NCBI RefSeq assembly: GCF_001544455.2
Contig: NZ_FCOC02000003.1
Span: forward strand, 124,001 to 188,000
DNA from: Caballeronia sordidicola
GTDB lineage: Bacteria; Pseudomonadota; Gammaproteobacteria; Burkholderiales; Burkholderiaceae
Length of the DNA stretch: 64,000 bases
Direction of reading: 5' to 3'
In this document: one piece after another, positions 8,535 to 17,471 of the stretch
How positions within the stretch are numbered: position 1 is the first letter of the stretch
Layout: every line of letters begins with the position of its first letter
Notes under the pieces: model-generated
The model's input: the letters and a program-made list of their open reading frames with translations, nothing else
What the model was told of the DNA's origin: nothing
The model's database searches: none
Program-made: the position numbers and the translations under genes

Positions 8535-9728
8535 TCAGCCTTTCGCAGGTGCGGGATGATCGACCCAATAGGTGCCGTCGGAGGGCACCGCCAGGAATCG
8601 CCGATACATCTCGTCATGCGTCGCCTTCACGCTCAAATCCTTGAACTGCGCCGGATAGAACCACTTCGCGAACGCTTCAATGGCGATGATGTTGTAGGGC
8701 GAGTCATAGTAGTTATGCCAGATGCCGAAGACGCGGCCATCGTGAATGGCCTTGATGGCGTCGTAGCCCGGACGCGCCACGAGCGCAGACAAGCTTTGTT
8801 CCGCGTCCTGCTCGGACGTCAGCGCGCCGACCCGCAACGCGGTCACGCCCGGACGCGTCCATGTGCCGTCGGCCACGTAAATGTCGGGCTTCGCGACGAT
8901 CAACTGTTCCATGCTGATATCGCCCAGCACGCCGGGCAGCAGATCCGCCGCAATATTGCGGCCGCCCGCAACCTTGATGAATTCGCCAAAGCTGCCATTA
9001 CCCGCCGTATGGCAGCAGACACCCCACGAACCCGCGAGCATGTCGATGAAAACCTTCGGGCGCTGCGCGTCAGGCACCGAGGCGACCACGCTTTGAACGC
9101 GCGCGACGTGCTCCTGGTAGAACTTGATATAGGCATCGGCCTGTTCGTTCCGATGCAGGACTTCACCCAGCAATTTCATGCTTGCCAGCGTGTTTTGCAT
9201 CGGATGAATGCGGAAGTCGACGAACACCACCACCGTGCCCGTGGCTTCGAGCTGCTTGACCAGCGCGTTGTACTGGCCGGGGCCTTCGCCGCCAAACGTG
9301 AAGATCGCGAGATCGGGTTTGAGGCTCAGCGCTTTTTCATCGCTGACGCTGCTTTCCGTCGCCTTGCCGATCAGCGGGATATCGTTGATTTGCGGGAATT
9401 TCTTTGCGTAGACGTCGAAAGTTTGCGGATCGCGGTTTTTCAGGTCGCCCTGCCAGCCGACGATATTCGCGAGCGGATGATCGCCTTCGAGCAAGGCCAC
9501 CGCCATCAGCAGACGGCTTTCGCCCAGCAGGATCCGCCTCGGATTCTGCGGGACCCTGACCGTGCGGCCAGCGACATCGGTGACGGTCTGGGCCGCGTCG
9601 AGCGTGGCCAGGCCCGGCGCATTTTCCGCGCGGGCCGCGTTGAAAGACAACGCGCCCGCCATGCACGTTGCCAAGGCCAAAGCCGCGAACCTCAAGCGTC
9701 GCGGCGTGAAAATCCGGAACATCGACAT
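8535..9728 (-). CDS. Periplasmic iron-chelate binding protein (FepB/FecB type)
   Basis: A 397-residue class III periplasmic binding protein that captures an iron complex for the adjacent permease. A signal peptide (residues 3-33, RFAALALATCMAGALSF then NAARAE) is followed by the usual TVTDVAGRTVRVPQNPRRIL opening and two lobes joined by a long helix. It is longer than the typical 300-residue family member. The start at 9728 has AAGG at good spacing; a second ATG sits two codons later. It is the first gene of the operon and lies below a Fur-box-like palindrome at 9751. No TonB receptor is next to it, so the ligand is unknown. Confidence 0.86.
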   Translation of the reverse strand: MSMFRIFTPRRLRFAALALATCMAGALSFNAARAENAPGLATLDAAQTVTDVAGRTVRVPQNPRRILLGESRLLMAVALLEGDHPLANIVGWQGDLKNRDPQTFDVYAKKFPQINDIPLIGKATESSVSDEKALSLKPDLAIFTFGGEGPGQYNALVKQLEATGTVVVFVDFRIHPMQNTLASMKLLGEVLHRNEQADAYIKFYQEHVARVQSVVASVPDAQRPKVFIDMLAGSWGVCCHTAGNGSFGEFIKVAGGRNIAADLLPGVLGDISMEQLIVAKPDIYVADGTWTRPGVTALRVGALTSEQDAEQSLSALVARPGYDAIKAIHDGRVFGIWHNYYDSPYNIIAIEAFAKWFYPAQFKDLSVKATHDEMYRRFLAVPSDGTYWVDHPAPAKG

Positions 9729-9750
9729 GTGATACCTTGCCTGAAAGCCT

Positions 9751-9779
9751 GTTGAATAAGAATGATTGCGATTTGCAAC
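9751..9779. promoter_or_regulatory. Probable Fur box upstream of the iron-chelate importer
   Basis: On the minus strand the sequence GCAAATCGCAATCATTCTTA followed by TTCAAC lies 23 bases above the binding-protein start and contains the AATCATT core of the Fur consensus. By eye about 12 of 19 positions agree with GATAATGATAATCATTATC, and the outer bases GTTG and CAAC form a symmetric frame. This fits iron repression of the importer. It could also serve the divergent regulator gene at 9914. Confidence 0.6.
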
Positions 9780-9913
9780 GCAGACTTTATCGGGCCGATG
9801 TAATGCGGATATATCGAAGCGGCGCTGTTTTGTAATGGAATGTGTTGGCTCAGCCATTCAGCCGGCGGCTGGGCTACGCTCGCCAGCTTTGAAGGCAGCC
9901 ATCCGGCAGATAC

Positions 9914-10627
9914 ATGGACCAGATACTCGTTGTCGATGACGATCCGAACATCCGTCAGCTTTTGCTCGACTACCTGAGCAGCATGGGATACGGCGTGCAG
10001 GCCGCGAAAGGCGGCGCGCAGATGAAGCAGATCATCAACTCGTCGCGCGTCGATCTGGTCGTGCTCGACCTGATGCTCGACGGCGAAGACGGCCTCGACC
10101 TCACGCGCGAACTGCGCCGCAACAATACGGTTCCCATTGTCATGCTGAGCGCCCGCGGCGGTTTGCTCGACCGCGTGCTTGGCCTCGAAATGGGCGCCGA
10201 CGACTACCTTCCCAAACCGTTCGATCCGCGCGAACTCGTCGCCAAGATCAAGGTGATCCTGCGGCGCGCGCGCAGCATGCCGAACGCGCGGTCGGCGGAC
10301 GCCATCGCGAGCATCAGTTTTGCCGGATGGCATCTCGATACGCGCATGAAACAAATGCTTTCGCCCGAGGGCGTGATCATCACGCTCGGCGGCTCCGATT
10401 ACCGGACCTTGCGCACGCTGCTCGACCATCCGAACCGGCCGCTTTCGCGCGAATATCTGCTCGATGAAGTATTCGGCAAGAACCTTACGCCGCTGGATCG
10501 GGCTATCGATGTCTGCATCAGCCGCCTGCGGCAACATTTGAAGGACACGGCGCGCGACGCCGCGCTGATCCGCACGGTCCGCAACGAGGGATATATGCTG
10601 ACGGCGGACGTTTCGTACGAAGGTTGA
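9914..10627 (+). CDS. Orphan OmpR/PhoB-family response regulator
   Basis: A 237-residue cytoplasmic transcription factor. The receiver (1-120) has the acidic pocket VVDDD (7-11), phospho-Asp52 in VLDLMLD and the conserved lysine in YLPKPFDPRELV. The C-terminal winged helix (about 140-230) ends in the usual DVCISRLRQHL and RTVRNEGYMLTAD. No kinase gene is adjacent. It is divergent from the iron importer and lies upstream of hpnD on the same strand with a 256-base gap, so it could control either neighbour or neither. A cognate kinase must lie elsewhere or be one of the hybrid kinases lacking an output. Confidence 0.88.
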   Translation: MDQILVVDDDPNIRQLLLDYLSSMGYGVQAAKGGAQMKQIINSSRVDLVVLDLMLDGEDGLDLTRELRRNNTVPIVMLSARGGLLDRVLGLEMGADDYLPKPFDPRELVAKIKVILRRARSMPNARSADAIASISFAGWHLDTRMKQMLSPEGVIITLGGSDYRTLRTLLDHPNRPLSREYLLDEVFGKNLTPLDRAIDVCISRLRQHLKDTARDAALIRTVRNEGYMLTADVSYEG

Positions 10628-10883
10628 GGCGAGTTTCCGGATCGCCAAGGTGGCTCAAGGGCAACAGGTCACAAACATTGATATACTTTTCGCCGCTTCC
10701 AGCGGCGTTTGGACGTGGCTTATGGTCCGTTCCATGCGCGTTCCATGAGCGTTTCGGCGCCGCAGGAAGCCGGTTTGCGCTGTTTCGCACGAGTTGTGCT
10801 TCGCCGTTACCACGGCTTGCCCGCTCGCGCACGGCGCCCGATCCAACATTACTGCCCTTGGGGGCGCCACAGCGGAGTCCGTC

Positions 10884-11729
10884 TTGGCCGTTTCCAATCT
10901 TATCGCCGATGAACCAGTGCCCGACGCCGCCAAGGCGTCCTCGGGCAGTTCGTTTTATCTTGCCATGCGCATCCTGCCGGCTGCGCAGCGCGACGCGATG
11001 TACCAGGTCTACGCGTTTTGCCGCGCGGTGGACGACATAGCCGACGACGGCACCATGCCGCGTCACGAACGCGCCGCCGCGCTCGAGCAATGGCGCGCCG
11101 ACATAGACGACTGCTACGCCGGCAAGCCGCGCAAGTCGCTCGCCGCGCTGACGCAGCACATCCACGCATTCCATCTTTCGCGCGATGACTTCATTGCCGT
11201 GATCGACGGCATGGCAATGGATTCCGAAGATATCGTCGCGCCCGACGAAGCCACGCTCGACCTCTATTGCGATCGCGTGGCGAGCGCGGTGGGGCGTTTG
11301 TCGGTGAGGATATTCGGGATGCAGGAAGATGCCGGCCGGCGTCTCGCGCATCACCTTGGCCGCGCGCTGCAGTTGACGAATATTCTTCGCGATATCGATG
11401 AAGACGCGGCTATCGGCCGGGTGTATCTGCCGCGCGAACTGTTGTCGCGCGAGGGCATTTCCACCACCGACATTGCGTCCATAGTCGGCGACGCGCGCCT
11501 CCCGCGCGTGTGCCTGACCCTCGCCGAGCGGGCCCGCAGCCATTACGCGCAATCCGACGCCATCATGGCCAACACGCCGCGAGCACAGGTGAAGGCGCCG
11601 CGCATCATGTCGGGCGCGTACCGCTGCGTACTCGAGGCGAACCTGAAGCGTGGCTTCGATCTCCCGCGCAATCACGTCCGTACGCCACGGTCACGGCTGT
11701 TGTGGATCGTGGCGCGCAACGTGTTCTGA
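10884..11729 (+). CDS. hpnD: Presqualene diphosphate synthase HpnD
   Basis: A 281-residue trans-isoprenyl diphosphate synthase that condenses two farnesyl diphosphates to presqualene diphosphate for hopanoids. The first aspartate-rich motif is VDDIAD (D50, D51, D54) and the second region is TNILRDIDED (about 165-174), with YLPRELL after it as in squalene/phytoene synthases. I start it at the TTG at 10884 because GGAG sits seven bases upstream and the resulting length fits the family; the only upstream alternative is another TTG at 10794 that adds unrelated residues. It heads the hpnD-hpnE-shc-hpnG operon and its stop overlaps the hpnE start (TGATG). Confidence 0.9.
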   Translation: MAVSNLIADEPVPDAAKASSGSSFYLAMRILPAAQRDAMYQVYAFCRAVDDIADDGTMPRHERAAALEQWRADIDDCYAGKPRKSLAALTQHIHAFHLSRDDFIAVIDGMAMDSEDIVAPDEATLDLYCDRVASAVGRLSVRIFGMQEDAGRRLAHHLGRALQLTNILRDIDEDAAIGRVYLPRELLSREGISTTDIASIVGDARLPRVCLTLAERARSHYAQSDAIMANTPRAQVKAPRIMSGAYRCVLEANLKRGFDLPRNHVRTPRSRLLWIVARNVF

Positions 11730-13003
11730 TGTCGCGGACAGTTCATGTCATTGGCGCTGGCTTATCCGGGCTTGCCGCCGCAGTCCAGTTGCAACGCCGC
11801 GGCGCGCGGGTCGTTCTGCACGAAGCCGCGCCGCATGCGGGCGGCCGATGCCGTTCGTATTTCGACATCAAGCTCAACGCCACGATCGACAACGGCAATC
11901 ACCTGATCCTGTCCGGCAACCACGCCGCGCTGGGATTTGCCAAGGCCATTGGCGCCGCCGACGAACTTATCGGCCCGACTCAAGCCGATTACCCCTTCAT
12001 GGATTTGCGCAGCGGTTCGCGCTGGACCCTGAAGATATCGCCCGGACGCTTTCCCGCCTGGATCTTCGACACGGCGACGCGCGTTCCCGGCACGCTGCCC
12101 GCGGACTATCTCTCGCTATTGCGCTTGCTGCTCGCCAATCCGGGGCGAACCGTCGAGCAGACCATGCGCGCGAGCGGCCGTCTCTGGGACGCCATGCTCG
12201 ATCCGTTTCTGCTCGCGTTGCTCAACGTCGATCCCCGCGAAGGGAGCGCCGTGCTGGCCGCCAATGTGATGAAGGAAACCGTGTTGCCGGGCGGCCAGGC
12301 GTGCCGGCCGCTGACCGCGCGCAATGGCTTGGGGCACGCGTTTATTGAACCTGCGCTGCGGCTTCTGCAATATGGTGGCGCGGAAATCCGGCTGGGATCG
12401 CGTCTTACGGCAATCGGTTTTGCCGGCACTGATTCGAAAACCCGCGTGCGCTCGCTTGATTTTGATGAAACCCGCGTGGAGATTGGCGCGGCCGACGGCG
12501 TGGTGCTTGCCGTGCCTCCTTACGCCGCGCGGGAACTCGTGCCGGGGCTGATCGCGCCAACAGCGTTTCGCGCGATCATCAATGCGCATTTCGCGGTTGG
12601 ACCGCCGCTCGCATTCGAGCCTGTGACCGGTTTGCTCAATGGCACGGCCGACTGGCTCCTGGCCTACGACGACCGCTTGTCCGTGACCATTCATAATGCG
12701 GATCGTTTTATCGATATCCCGCGCGAAACGCTTGCACAAACGCTGTGGCAGGAGGTGGCGAAAGCCGCGCGGTTACCCGTCGAGCGCATGCCTGCCTGGC
12801 AGATCGTGACCGAAAAACGCGCGACGTTCGCCGCGCTGCCAAGCCAGGCGAATCTCCGGCCGGCGACCCGCACCCGCTGGCCCAATCTCATGCTGGCGGG
12901 CGACTGGACGGCCACCGGCCTGCCTGCAACCATAGAAGGTTCGATCCGCTCAGGCCAGAAGGCCGCGGACCTCCTCATGAATCCCCCGATGGAATTCAGA
13001 TGA
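11729..13003 (+). CDS. hpnE: Hydroxysqualene dehydroxylase HpnE
   Basis: A 424-residue FAD-dependent amine-oxidase-fold enzyme. HpnE reduces hydroxysqualene to squalene in the HpnC-HpnD-HpnE route. The Rossmann dinucleotide loop VIGAGLSGLAAAVQLQRRGA begins at residue 8, followed by HEAAPHAGGRCRS. The C-terminal FAD-contacting segment NLMLAGDWTATGLPATIEG is also present. It starts at the ATG overlapping the hpnD stop and ends overlapping the shc start, so the three are translationally coupled. HpnC itself is not encoded in this window. Confidence 0.9.
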   Translation: MSRTVHVIGAGLSGLAAAVQLQRRGARVVLHEAAPHAGGRCRSYFDIKLNATIDNGNHLILSGNHAALGFAKAIGAADELIGPTQADYPFMDLRSGSRWTLKISPGRFPAWIFDTATRVPGTLPADYLSLLRLLLANPGRTVEQTMRASGRLWDAMLDPFLLALLNVDPREGSAVLAANVMKETVLPGGQACRPLTARNGLGHAFIEPALRLLQYGGAEIRLGSRLTAIGFAGTDSKTRVRSLDFDETRVEIGAADGVVLAVPPYAARELVPGLIAPTAFRAIINAHFAVGPPLAFEPVTGLLNGTADWLLAYDDRLSVTIHNADRFIDIPRETLAQTLWQEVAKAARLPVERMPAWQIVTEKRATFAALPSQANLRPATRTRWPNLMLAGDWTATGLPATIEGSIRSGQKAADLLMNPPMEFR

Positions 13004-14985
13004 ACGACATTGTCCAGCCTTCCAACGCCTCGACCGCGCCCATCAGCGCGGCGGCCCTGGAGGCATCGGTATCCCGCGCGGCCGACGCGCTGCTCGCCGA
13101 TCAGCATCCCGAAGGCTACTGGCTCTACGAACTCGAAGCCGACGCTACCATTCCCGCCGAGTATGTGCTGCTCGTGCATTACCTCGGCGAGACGCCCAAG
13201 CCCGCACTCGAAGCGAAGATTGGCCGCTACTTGCGCCGCATCCAGCGCGAAGACGGCGGCTGGCCTTTGTTCACCGATGGCGCCATGGACGTGAGCGCCA
13301 CCGTCAAGGCGTATTTCGCGCTGAAGATGATCGGCGATTCGCCCGAAGCGGAACATATGCAGCGCGCGCGCCGCGCGGTCATTGCGGCTGGCGGCGCGGA
13401 AAAATCGAACGTTTTCACGCGCATTCTGCTCGCGCTGTTCGGCGTGATCTCATGGCGCGCGGTGCCCATGATGCCCGTAGAAATCATGCTTCTGCCCGAA
13501 TGGTTTCCGTTTCATTTGTCGAAGGTGTCTTACTGGGCGCGCACCGTTATCGTGCCCTTGCTGGTGCTCAACGCCAAACGGCCGAAGGCGCGCAATCCGA
13601 AGGGCGTGCGCATTGACGAGCTTTTCTTCGACGCCCCTGTCAACGCCGGCATGGCCGCGCGCGCGCCGCATCAGCATCAGGGCTGGTTCGTGTTGTTTCG
13701 GGCAGTCGACGCCGTGCTGCGCGCCGCCGATCCGCTGTTTCCGCGCCATACGCGCCAGCGTGCAATCGAGGCGGCCGTGCGGTTTGTCGACGAACGCCTG
13801 AACGGCGAGGATGGTCTCGGCGCGATTTTTCCCGCCATGGCCAATTCCGTGATGATGTACGACATGCTCGGCTACGCGGAGGATCATCCGAACCGGGCGA
13901 TCGCGCGCAAGTCGATCGAGAAGCTGTTGATCATTGACGAAGTGCCCGATGGCGAGGCGTATTGCCAGCCGTGCTTGTCGCCTGTCTGGGATACGTCGCT
14001 GGCCGCGCACGCGTTGCTCGAAGCCGATACACCCCGCGCGCGCGCGGCGGTATCGCGTGGTCTTGACTGGCTCGTGCCGCTGCAGATTCTCGATGTGCGC
14101 GGCGACTGGATCTCGCGCCGACCAAACATCCGGCCGGGCGGCTGGGCGTTCCAGTTTGCGAATCCGCATTATCCGGATGTGGACGATACCGCCGTTGTCG
14201 CCATGGCGATGGAACGCGCCGATCGCGAAAACGGCACCGCGTTGTATGGCGAGGCGATTTCTCGCGGGCGGGAATGGGTCGTCGGCATGCAAAGCAGCGA
14301 CGGCGGATGGGGCGCGTTCGAGCCCGAAAACACGCAGTATTACCTCAACAACATTCCGTTCTCGGATCACGGCGCGCTGCTCGATCCGCCGACGGTGGAT
14401 GTGTCGGGACGATGTTTGTCGATGCTCGCGCAGCTTGGCGAATTGCCCGCGACGAGCGAGCCGGCAAAGCGCTCGCTGGACTACATCCTGCGCGATCAGG
14501 AACGCGATGGAAGCTGGTACGGGCGCTGGGGGCTGAACTATATCTATGGGACGTGGACGGCGTTGTGCGCGCTGAACGCGGCGGGATTGCCGCTGACGGA
14601 TTCACGCGTGCAGCGCGCCGCGCAGTGGCTTGTCAGCATTCAAAACGCCGATGGCGGATGGGGCGAAGGCGGCGAGAGCTACAAGCTGGACTATCGCGGA
14701 TATGAGGCGGCACCGAGCACGGCGTCGCAGACATCCTGGGCGTTGCTCGGGTTGATGGCGGCGGGGCTGGTCGGACATCCGGCGGTGGCGAAGGGAATTC
14801 AGTATTTGCATTCGACCCAGCGCGAGCACGGGCTTTGGGATGAAACCCGGTTCACCGCGACCGGCTTCCCGCGCGTTTTCTATCTCCGATATCACGGGTA
14901 TAGAAAGTTTTTTCCGCTCTGGGCGCTGGCACGCTACAGGAACATGCTGCGCGATGGCACCACGCGCGTGACGGCGGGGATGTGA
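13000..14985 (+). CDS. shc: Squalene-hopene cyclase
   Basis: A 661-residue monotopic membrane enzyme that cyclises squalene to hopene and hopanol. The catalytic DxDD motif is DVDD at residues 393-396, which protonates the terminal alkene. Several QW stabilising repeats are visible (QREDGGWPLF, QSSDGGWGAF, RDGSWYGRWG, QNADGGWGEG). Length matches the family. The ATG at 13000 overlaps the hpnE stop (ATGA), and the stop overlaps the GTG of the next gene. This is the committed step of hopanoid synthesis and defines the operon; it is also called hpnF. Confidence 0.97.
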   Translation: MNDIVQPSNASTAPISAAALEASVSRAADALLADQHPEGYWLYELEADATIPAEYVLLVHYLGETPKPALEAKIGRYLRRIQREDGGWPLFTDGAMDVSATVKAYFALKMIGDSPEAEHMQRARRAVIAAGGAEKSNVFTRILLALFGVISWRAVPMMPVEIMLLPEWFPFHLSKVSYWARTVIVPLLVLNAKRPKARNPKGVRIDELFFDAPVNAGMAARAPHQHQGWFVLFRAVDAVLRAADPLFPRHTRQRAIEAAVRFVDERLNGEDGLGAIFPAMANSVMMYDMLGYAEDHPNRAIARKSIEKLLIIDEVPDGEAYCQPCLSPVWDTSLAAHALLEADTPRARAAVSRGLDWLVPLQILDVRGDWISRRPNIRPGGWAFQFANPHYPDVDDTAVVAMAMERADRENGTALYGEAISRGREWVVGMQSSDGGWGAFEPENTQYYLNNIPFSDHGALLDPPTVDVSGRCLSMLAQLGELPATSEPAKRSLDYILRDQERDGSWYGRWGLNYIYGTWTALCALNAAGLPLTDSRVQRAAQWLVSIQNADGGWGEGGESYKLDYRGYEAAPSTASQTSWALLGLMAAGLVGHPAVAKGIQYLHSTQREHGLWDETRFTATGFPRVFYLRYHGYRKFFPLWALARYRNMLRDGTTRVTAGM

Positions 14986-15659
14986 GCTTGCCCGTCATCG
15001 CGGTCACGGGAATGGCGTTCGAAGCGCGCATTGCGCGCGGGCCCGGTGTTGAGGCGGTCTTTGCGGCCCGGGCGGATTTGCTGGAGCGTGCTTTGAGCGA
15101 AGCCTTGGCGCGGGGGTGTTCCGGCATCGTCAGCTTTGGAACGGCGGGCGGCCTCGCGCCCGATCTGGAGCCGGGAACAGTGATCATTGCGAGTGCCGTG
15201 TCGGGACCGCTTGGGGTTATCGATACGGATTTGGAATGGTCGGCGCGAATGTTTTCGGCTTTTTCCGGAACGCCGGTCGGAGCAAAGGCGGTGCGCGGGA
15301 AGATGGCTGGCGTTGCGGCGCCATTGGCGGGGGAGCAGGAAAAAAGCTCGCTTTATCGATCGACGGGGGCGCTGGCGGTGGATATGGAATCGCACGTTGC
15401 CGGGGCGATTGCCAAGGCGAGAGGGCTGCCGTTCGCCGTGTGCAGGGCGATCGTGGATCCGGCGTGGAGGAGTTTGCCGAAAGCGGCGACAGCCGGATTG
15501 CGCGACGATGGAACCACGACGATTCTGCCGATTCTGCGGGAGTTGCTGAGAGAGCCTTCGCAGCTTGGCGCACTGTTGAAAATCGCGGGAGATGCGCGGG
15601 CGGCGAAGGGATCGTTGGTGCAGGCGCGGCACGCGATGGGAAGGGCGGGGGTGTTCTAG
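14982..15659 (+). CDS. hpnG: Adenosylhopane nucleosidase HpnG
   Basis: A 225-residue purine-nucleosidase/phosphorylase-like enzyme. HpnG removes adenine from adenosylhopane made by HpnH, leaving ribosylhopane on the way to bacteriohopanetetrol. Family features are IAVTGMAFEARIA at the N-terminus, GIVSFGTAGGLAPDLEPGTV (about 46-65) and VDMESHVAGAIAKARGLPFA (about 131-150). It starts at a GTG that overlaps the shc stop (GTGA) with GGGG upstream. It is the last gene of the operon and faces a convergent LysR gene 38 bases away, with no clear terminator seen between them. Confidence 0.85.
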   Translation: MSLPVIAVTGMAFEARIARGPGVEAVFAARADLLERALSEALARGCSGIVSFGTAGGLAPDLEPGTVIIASAVSGPLGVIDTDLEWSARMFSAFSGTPVGAKAVRGKMAGVAAPLAGEQEKSSLYRSTGALAVDMESHVAGAIAKARGLPFAVCRAIVDPAWRSLPKAATAGLRDDGTTTILPILRELLREPSQLGALLKIAGDARAAKGSLVQARHAMGRAGVF

Positions 15660-15697
15660 ATGCGCCGTGCGCATGCTCGCTCCTGCGAAGGCATCGG

Positions 15698-16603
15698 TCA
15701 GGTCGATTTCCGGCACACGCTCAGTGTCATTTGCCGAAGCCATCGATGCACAGGATCGACCTCCAAACGCGGATGCCACATCTGCGACACCGTAATCTGC
15801 TCCGTTTTCACGGGAAGCTCGAACGCATCAATGCTGGCGGACGCGGCCTCACTGCGAACCAGAGAAGCAGGCACGAGTGCAATCAAATCCGAAGTCCGCG
15901 CAATAGCGAGCGCGGCGGGAAAACTCGGAACCACAGCGACAATCGTCCGTTTAAGGCCTAAGGTCGCCAGCGCTTCATCGACCGGTCCATTCCCGCGGCC
16001 GTGGCGTGAAGCAACGACATGGCCGAACGCGGTGTACCGTTTCGCCGTCACCTCACCCTTCGCTGCTAACGGATGGCCCTTCCTGACAGCACCCACAAAG
16101 CGATCCCGGAACAACGCCTGCACGCGTACTTCCGGCCCCATGTCGCCCAGCACGCCAATTTCCAGATCGGCCGACCCGTCCCGCAAGAAAGCCGCCGTCT
16201 TCTCGGGCTTGGATGCAAAACACAAGCGCACCAGAGGCGCAACCGCGCTAACCACGGCAATCAGTGACGCACCGAAGGCCTCGACAAAACCATCGTTGGC
16301 GCGAATGGTGAAGGTTCGCTGCAATGTCGAAAAGTCGGGCTCCGCGGATGATGGACGAAGTACCGCACGCGCCTCGTGAACCGCATTCCGAGTGCGTTGG
16401 CGCAGTGCTTCTGCGTGAGGCGTCAACACCATGCCGCGCCCTGCACGAACCAATAACGGGTCGCCGGTCGTCTCCCGCAGACGCGCCAACGTTCGGCTCA
16501 TTGCCGATGCACTCAAACCCAATCGGCGCGCAGCACCGGCCACGCTTCCGTCGGCGAGCAGTACGTCTAGCGCAACGAGCAAATTCAGATCGGGTTCTGC
16601 CAT
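15698..16603 (-). CDS. LysR-family transcriptional regulator
   Basis: A 301-residue DNA-binding regulator. The N-terminal helix-turn-helix (about 5-62) reads DLNLLVALDVLLADGSVAGA followed by ARRLGLSASAMSRTLARLRE. The rest is a periplasmic-binding-protein-like effector domain. It is divergent from the short-chain dehydrogenase gene at 16714 with a 110-base gap, the usual arrangement for a LysR protein controlling its neighbour. The inducer is unknown. Confidence 0.88.
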   Translation of the reverse strand: MAEPDLNLLVALDVLLADGSVAGAARRLGLSASAMSRTLARLRETTGDPLLVRAGRGMVLTPHAEALRQRTRNAVHEARAVLRPSSAEPDFSTLQRTFTIRANDGFVEAFGASLIAVVSAVAPLVRLCFASKPEKTAAFLRDGSADLEIGVLGDMGPEVRVQALFRDRFVGAVRKGHPLAAKGEVTAKRYTAFGHVVASRHGRGNGPVDEALATLGLKRTIVAVVPSFPAALAIARTSDLIALVPASLVRSEAASASIDAFELPVKTEQITVSQMWHPRLEVDPVHRWLRQMTLSVCRKST

Positions 16604-16675
16604 GCCCCGATCCTAGCATGGCGTTTGATGCAGGTTATCAATGCAAATGCTGCGCCTTCCGCCATGTATCGGGCG

Positions 16676-16696
16676 TCGATATATTGGTTGTATCGA
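16676..16696. promoter_or_regulatory. Possible LysR operator between divergent genes
   Basis: TCGATATA and TGTATCGA form an inverted repeat with one mismatch around a five-base spacer, 18 bases above the dehydrogenase start and inside the divergent LysR/SDR intergenic region. The T-N11-A-like symmetric spacing fits a LysR binding site, but the core could equally be part of the promoter. Confidence 0.35.
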
Positions 16697-16713
16697 CACA
16701 TACGGAGCTACTG

Positions 16714-17418
16714 ATGCAAGACACATCCACGCAGAAAACCGTCCTTCTCGTTGGCGCATCGCGCGGTCTCGGATTCGCCATGGTCGAGGAATTTCTCGAA
16801 CGCGGCTGGCGAGTGATCGCCACCGGCCGCGCAGACTCAACAGAAAAACTGCGCCGGCTCTCTGAAACCGCCCGCGGCGCGCTTGAAGTCGAATCAGTGG
16901 ACATCACGATTCCCGATCAGGTCGCCGCATTACGCGCTCGTCTCGAAGACCGGCGACTGGACATGCTTTTCGTGAACGCCGGCGTGAAGAACGACGACCG
17001 CGAAACCATTGCCGATGTCTCGACCGAGGAATTCGTGCGCATCATGGTCACGAACTCATTGAGTCCGATGAGGGTCATCGAAGCATTTCAGGGCCTCGTG
17101 CAGCCGAATGGAACAATTGCCGTCATGTCGTCCGGGCAAGGCAGCCTGACGAACAATACCAATGGCAACTACGAGGTATATCGAGGCAGCAAGGCGGCGC
17201 TCAACATGTTCATGCGCAGCTTTGCAGCGCGTCATCAGGACGACGCTAAAACGCTCCTGTTGATGGCCCCCGGATGGGTCAGGACGGACATGGGCGGTTC
17301 GGGCGCGCGTCTGACTATCGAGGAAAGCATCCCGAATCTGGTGAATACGATGGAGGCTTACGAAGGACGCTCCGGCTTGCATTACCTGGACTATCTGGGA
17401 CGGGTCGTGCCGTGGTGA
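16714..17418 (+). CDS. Short-chain dehydrogenase/reductase (SDR)
   Basis: A 234-residue classical SDR. It has the cofactor loop GASRGLG (about 14-20), the structural NAG motif (FVNAGVKN), a serine region VMSSGQGSL and the catalytic YxxxK as YRGSK (in NGNYEVYRGSKAALN). The ATG at 16714 follows CGGAG at good spacing; the frame extends upstream to 16324 only as noncoding read-through over the LysR gene. The substrate is unknown. It is probably controlled by the divergent LysR regulator. Confidence 0.85.
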   Translation: MQDTSTQKTVLLVGASRGLGFAMVEEFLERGWRVIATGRADSTEKLRRLSETARGALEVESVDITIPDQVAALRARLEDRRLDMLFVNAGVKNDDRETIADVSTEEFVRIMVTNSLSPMRVIEAFQGLVQPNGTIAVMSSGQGSLTNNTNGNYEVYRGSKAALNMFMRSFAARHQDDAKTLLLMAPGWVRTDMGGSGARLTIEESIPNLVNTMEAYEGRSGLHYLDYLGRVVPW

Positions 17419-17431
17419 ACCACGGACAATG

Positions 17432-17456
17432 GACCGGCTCGTGAAAAAAGCCGGTC
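17432..17456. terminator. Inverted repeat between convergent genes, possible terminator
   Basis: GACCGGCT (17432-17439) pairs with AGCCGGTC (17449-17456) around a nine-base A-rich loop. It sits just after the SDR stop and before the end of the convergent MFS gene. There is no long T run after the stem, so the call is tentative. Confidence 0.4.
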
Positions 17457-17471
17457 ACGCCGAGATCAAAC

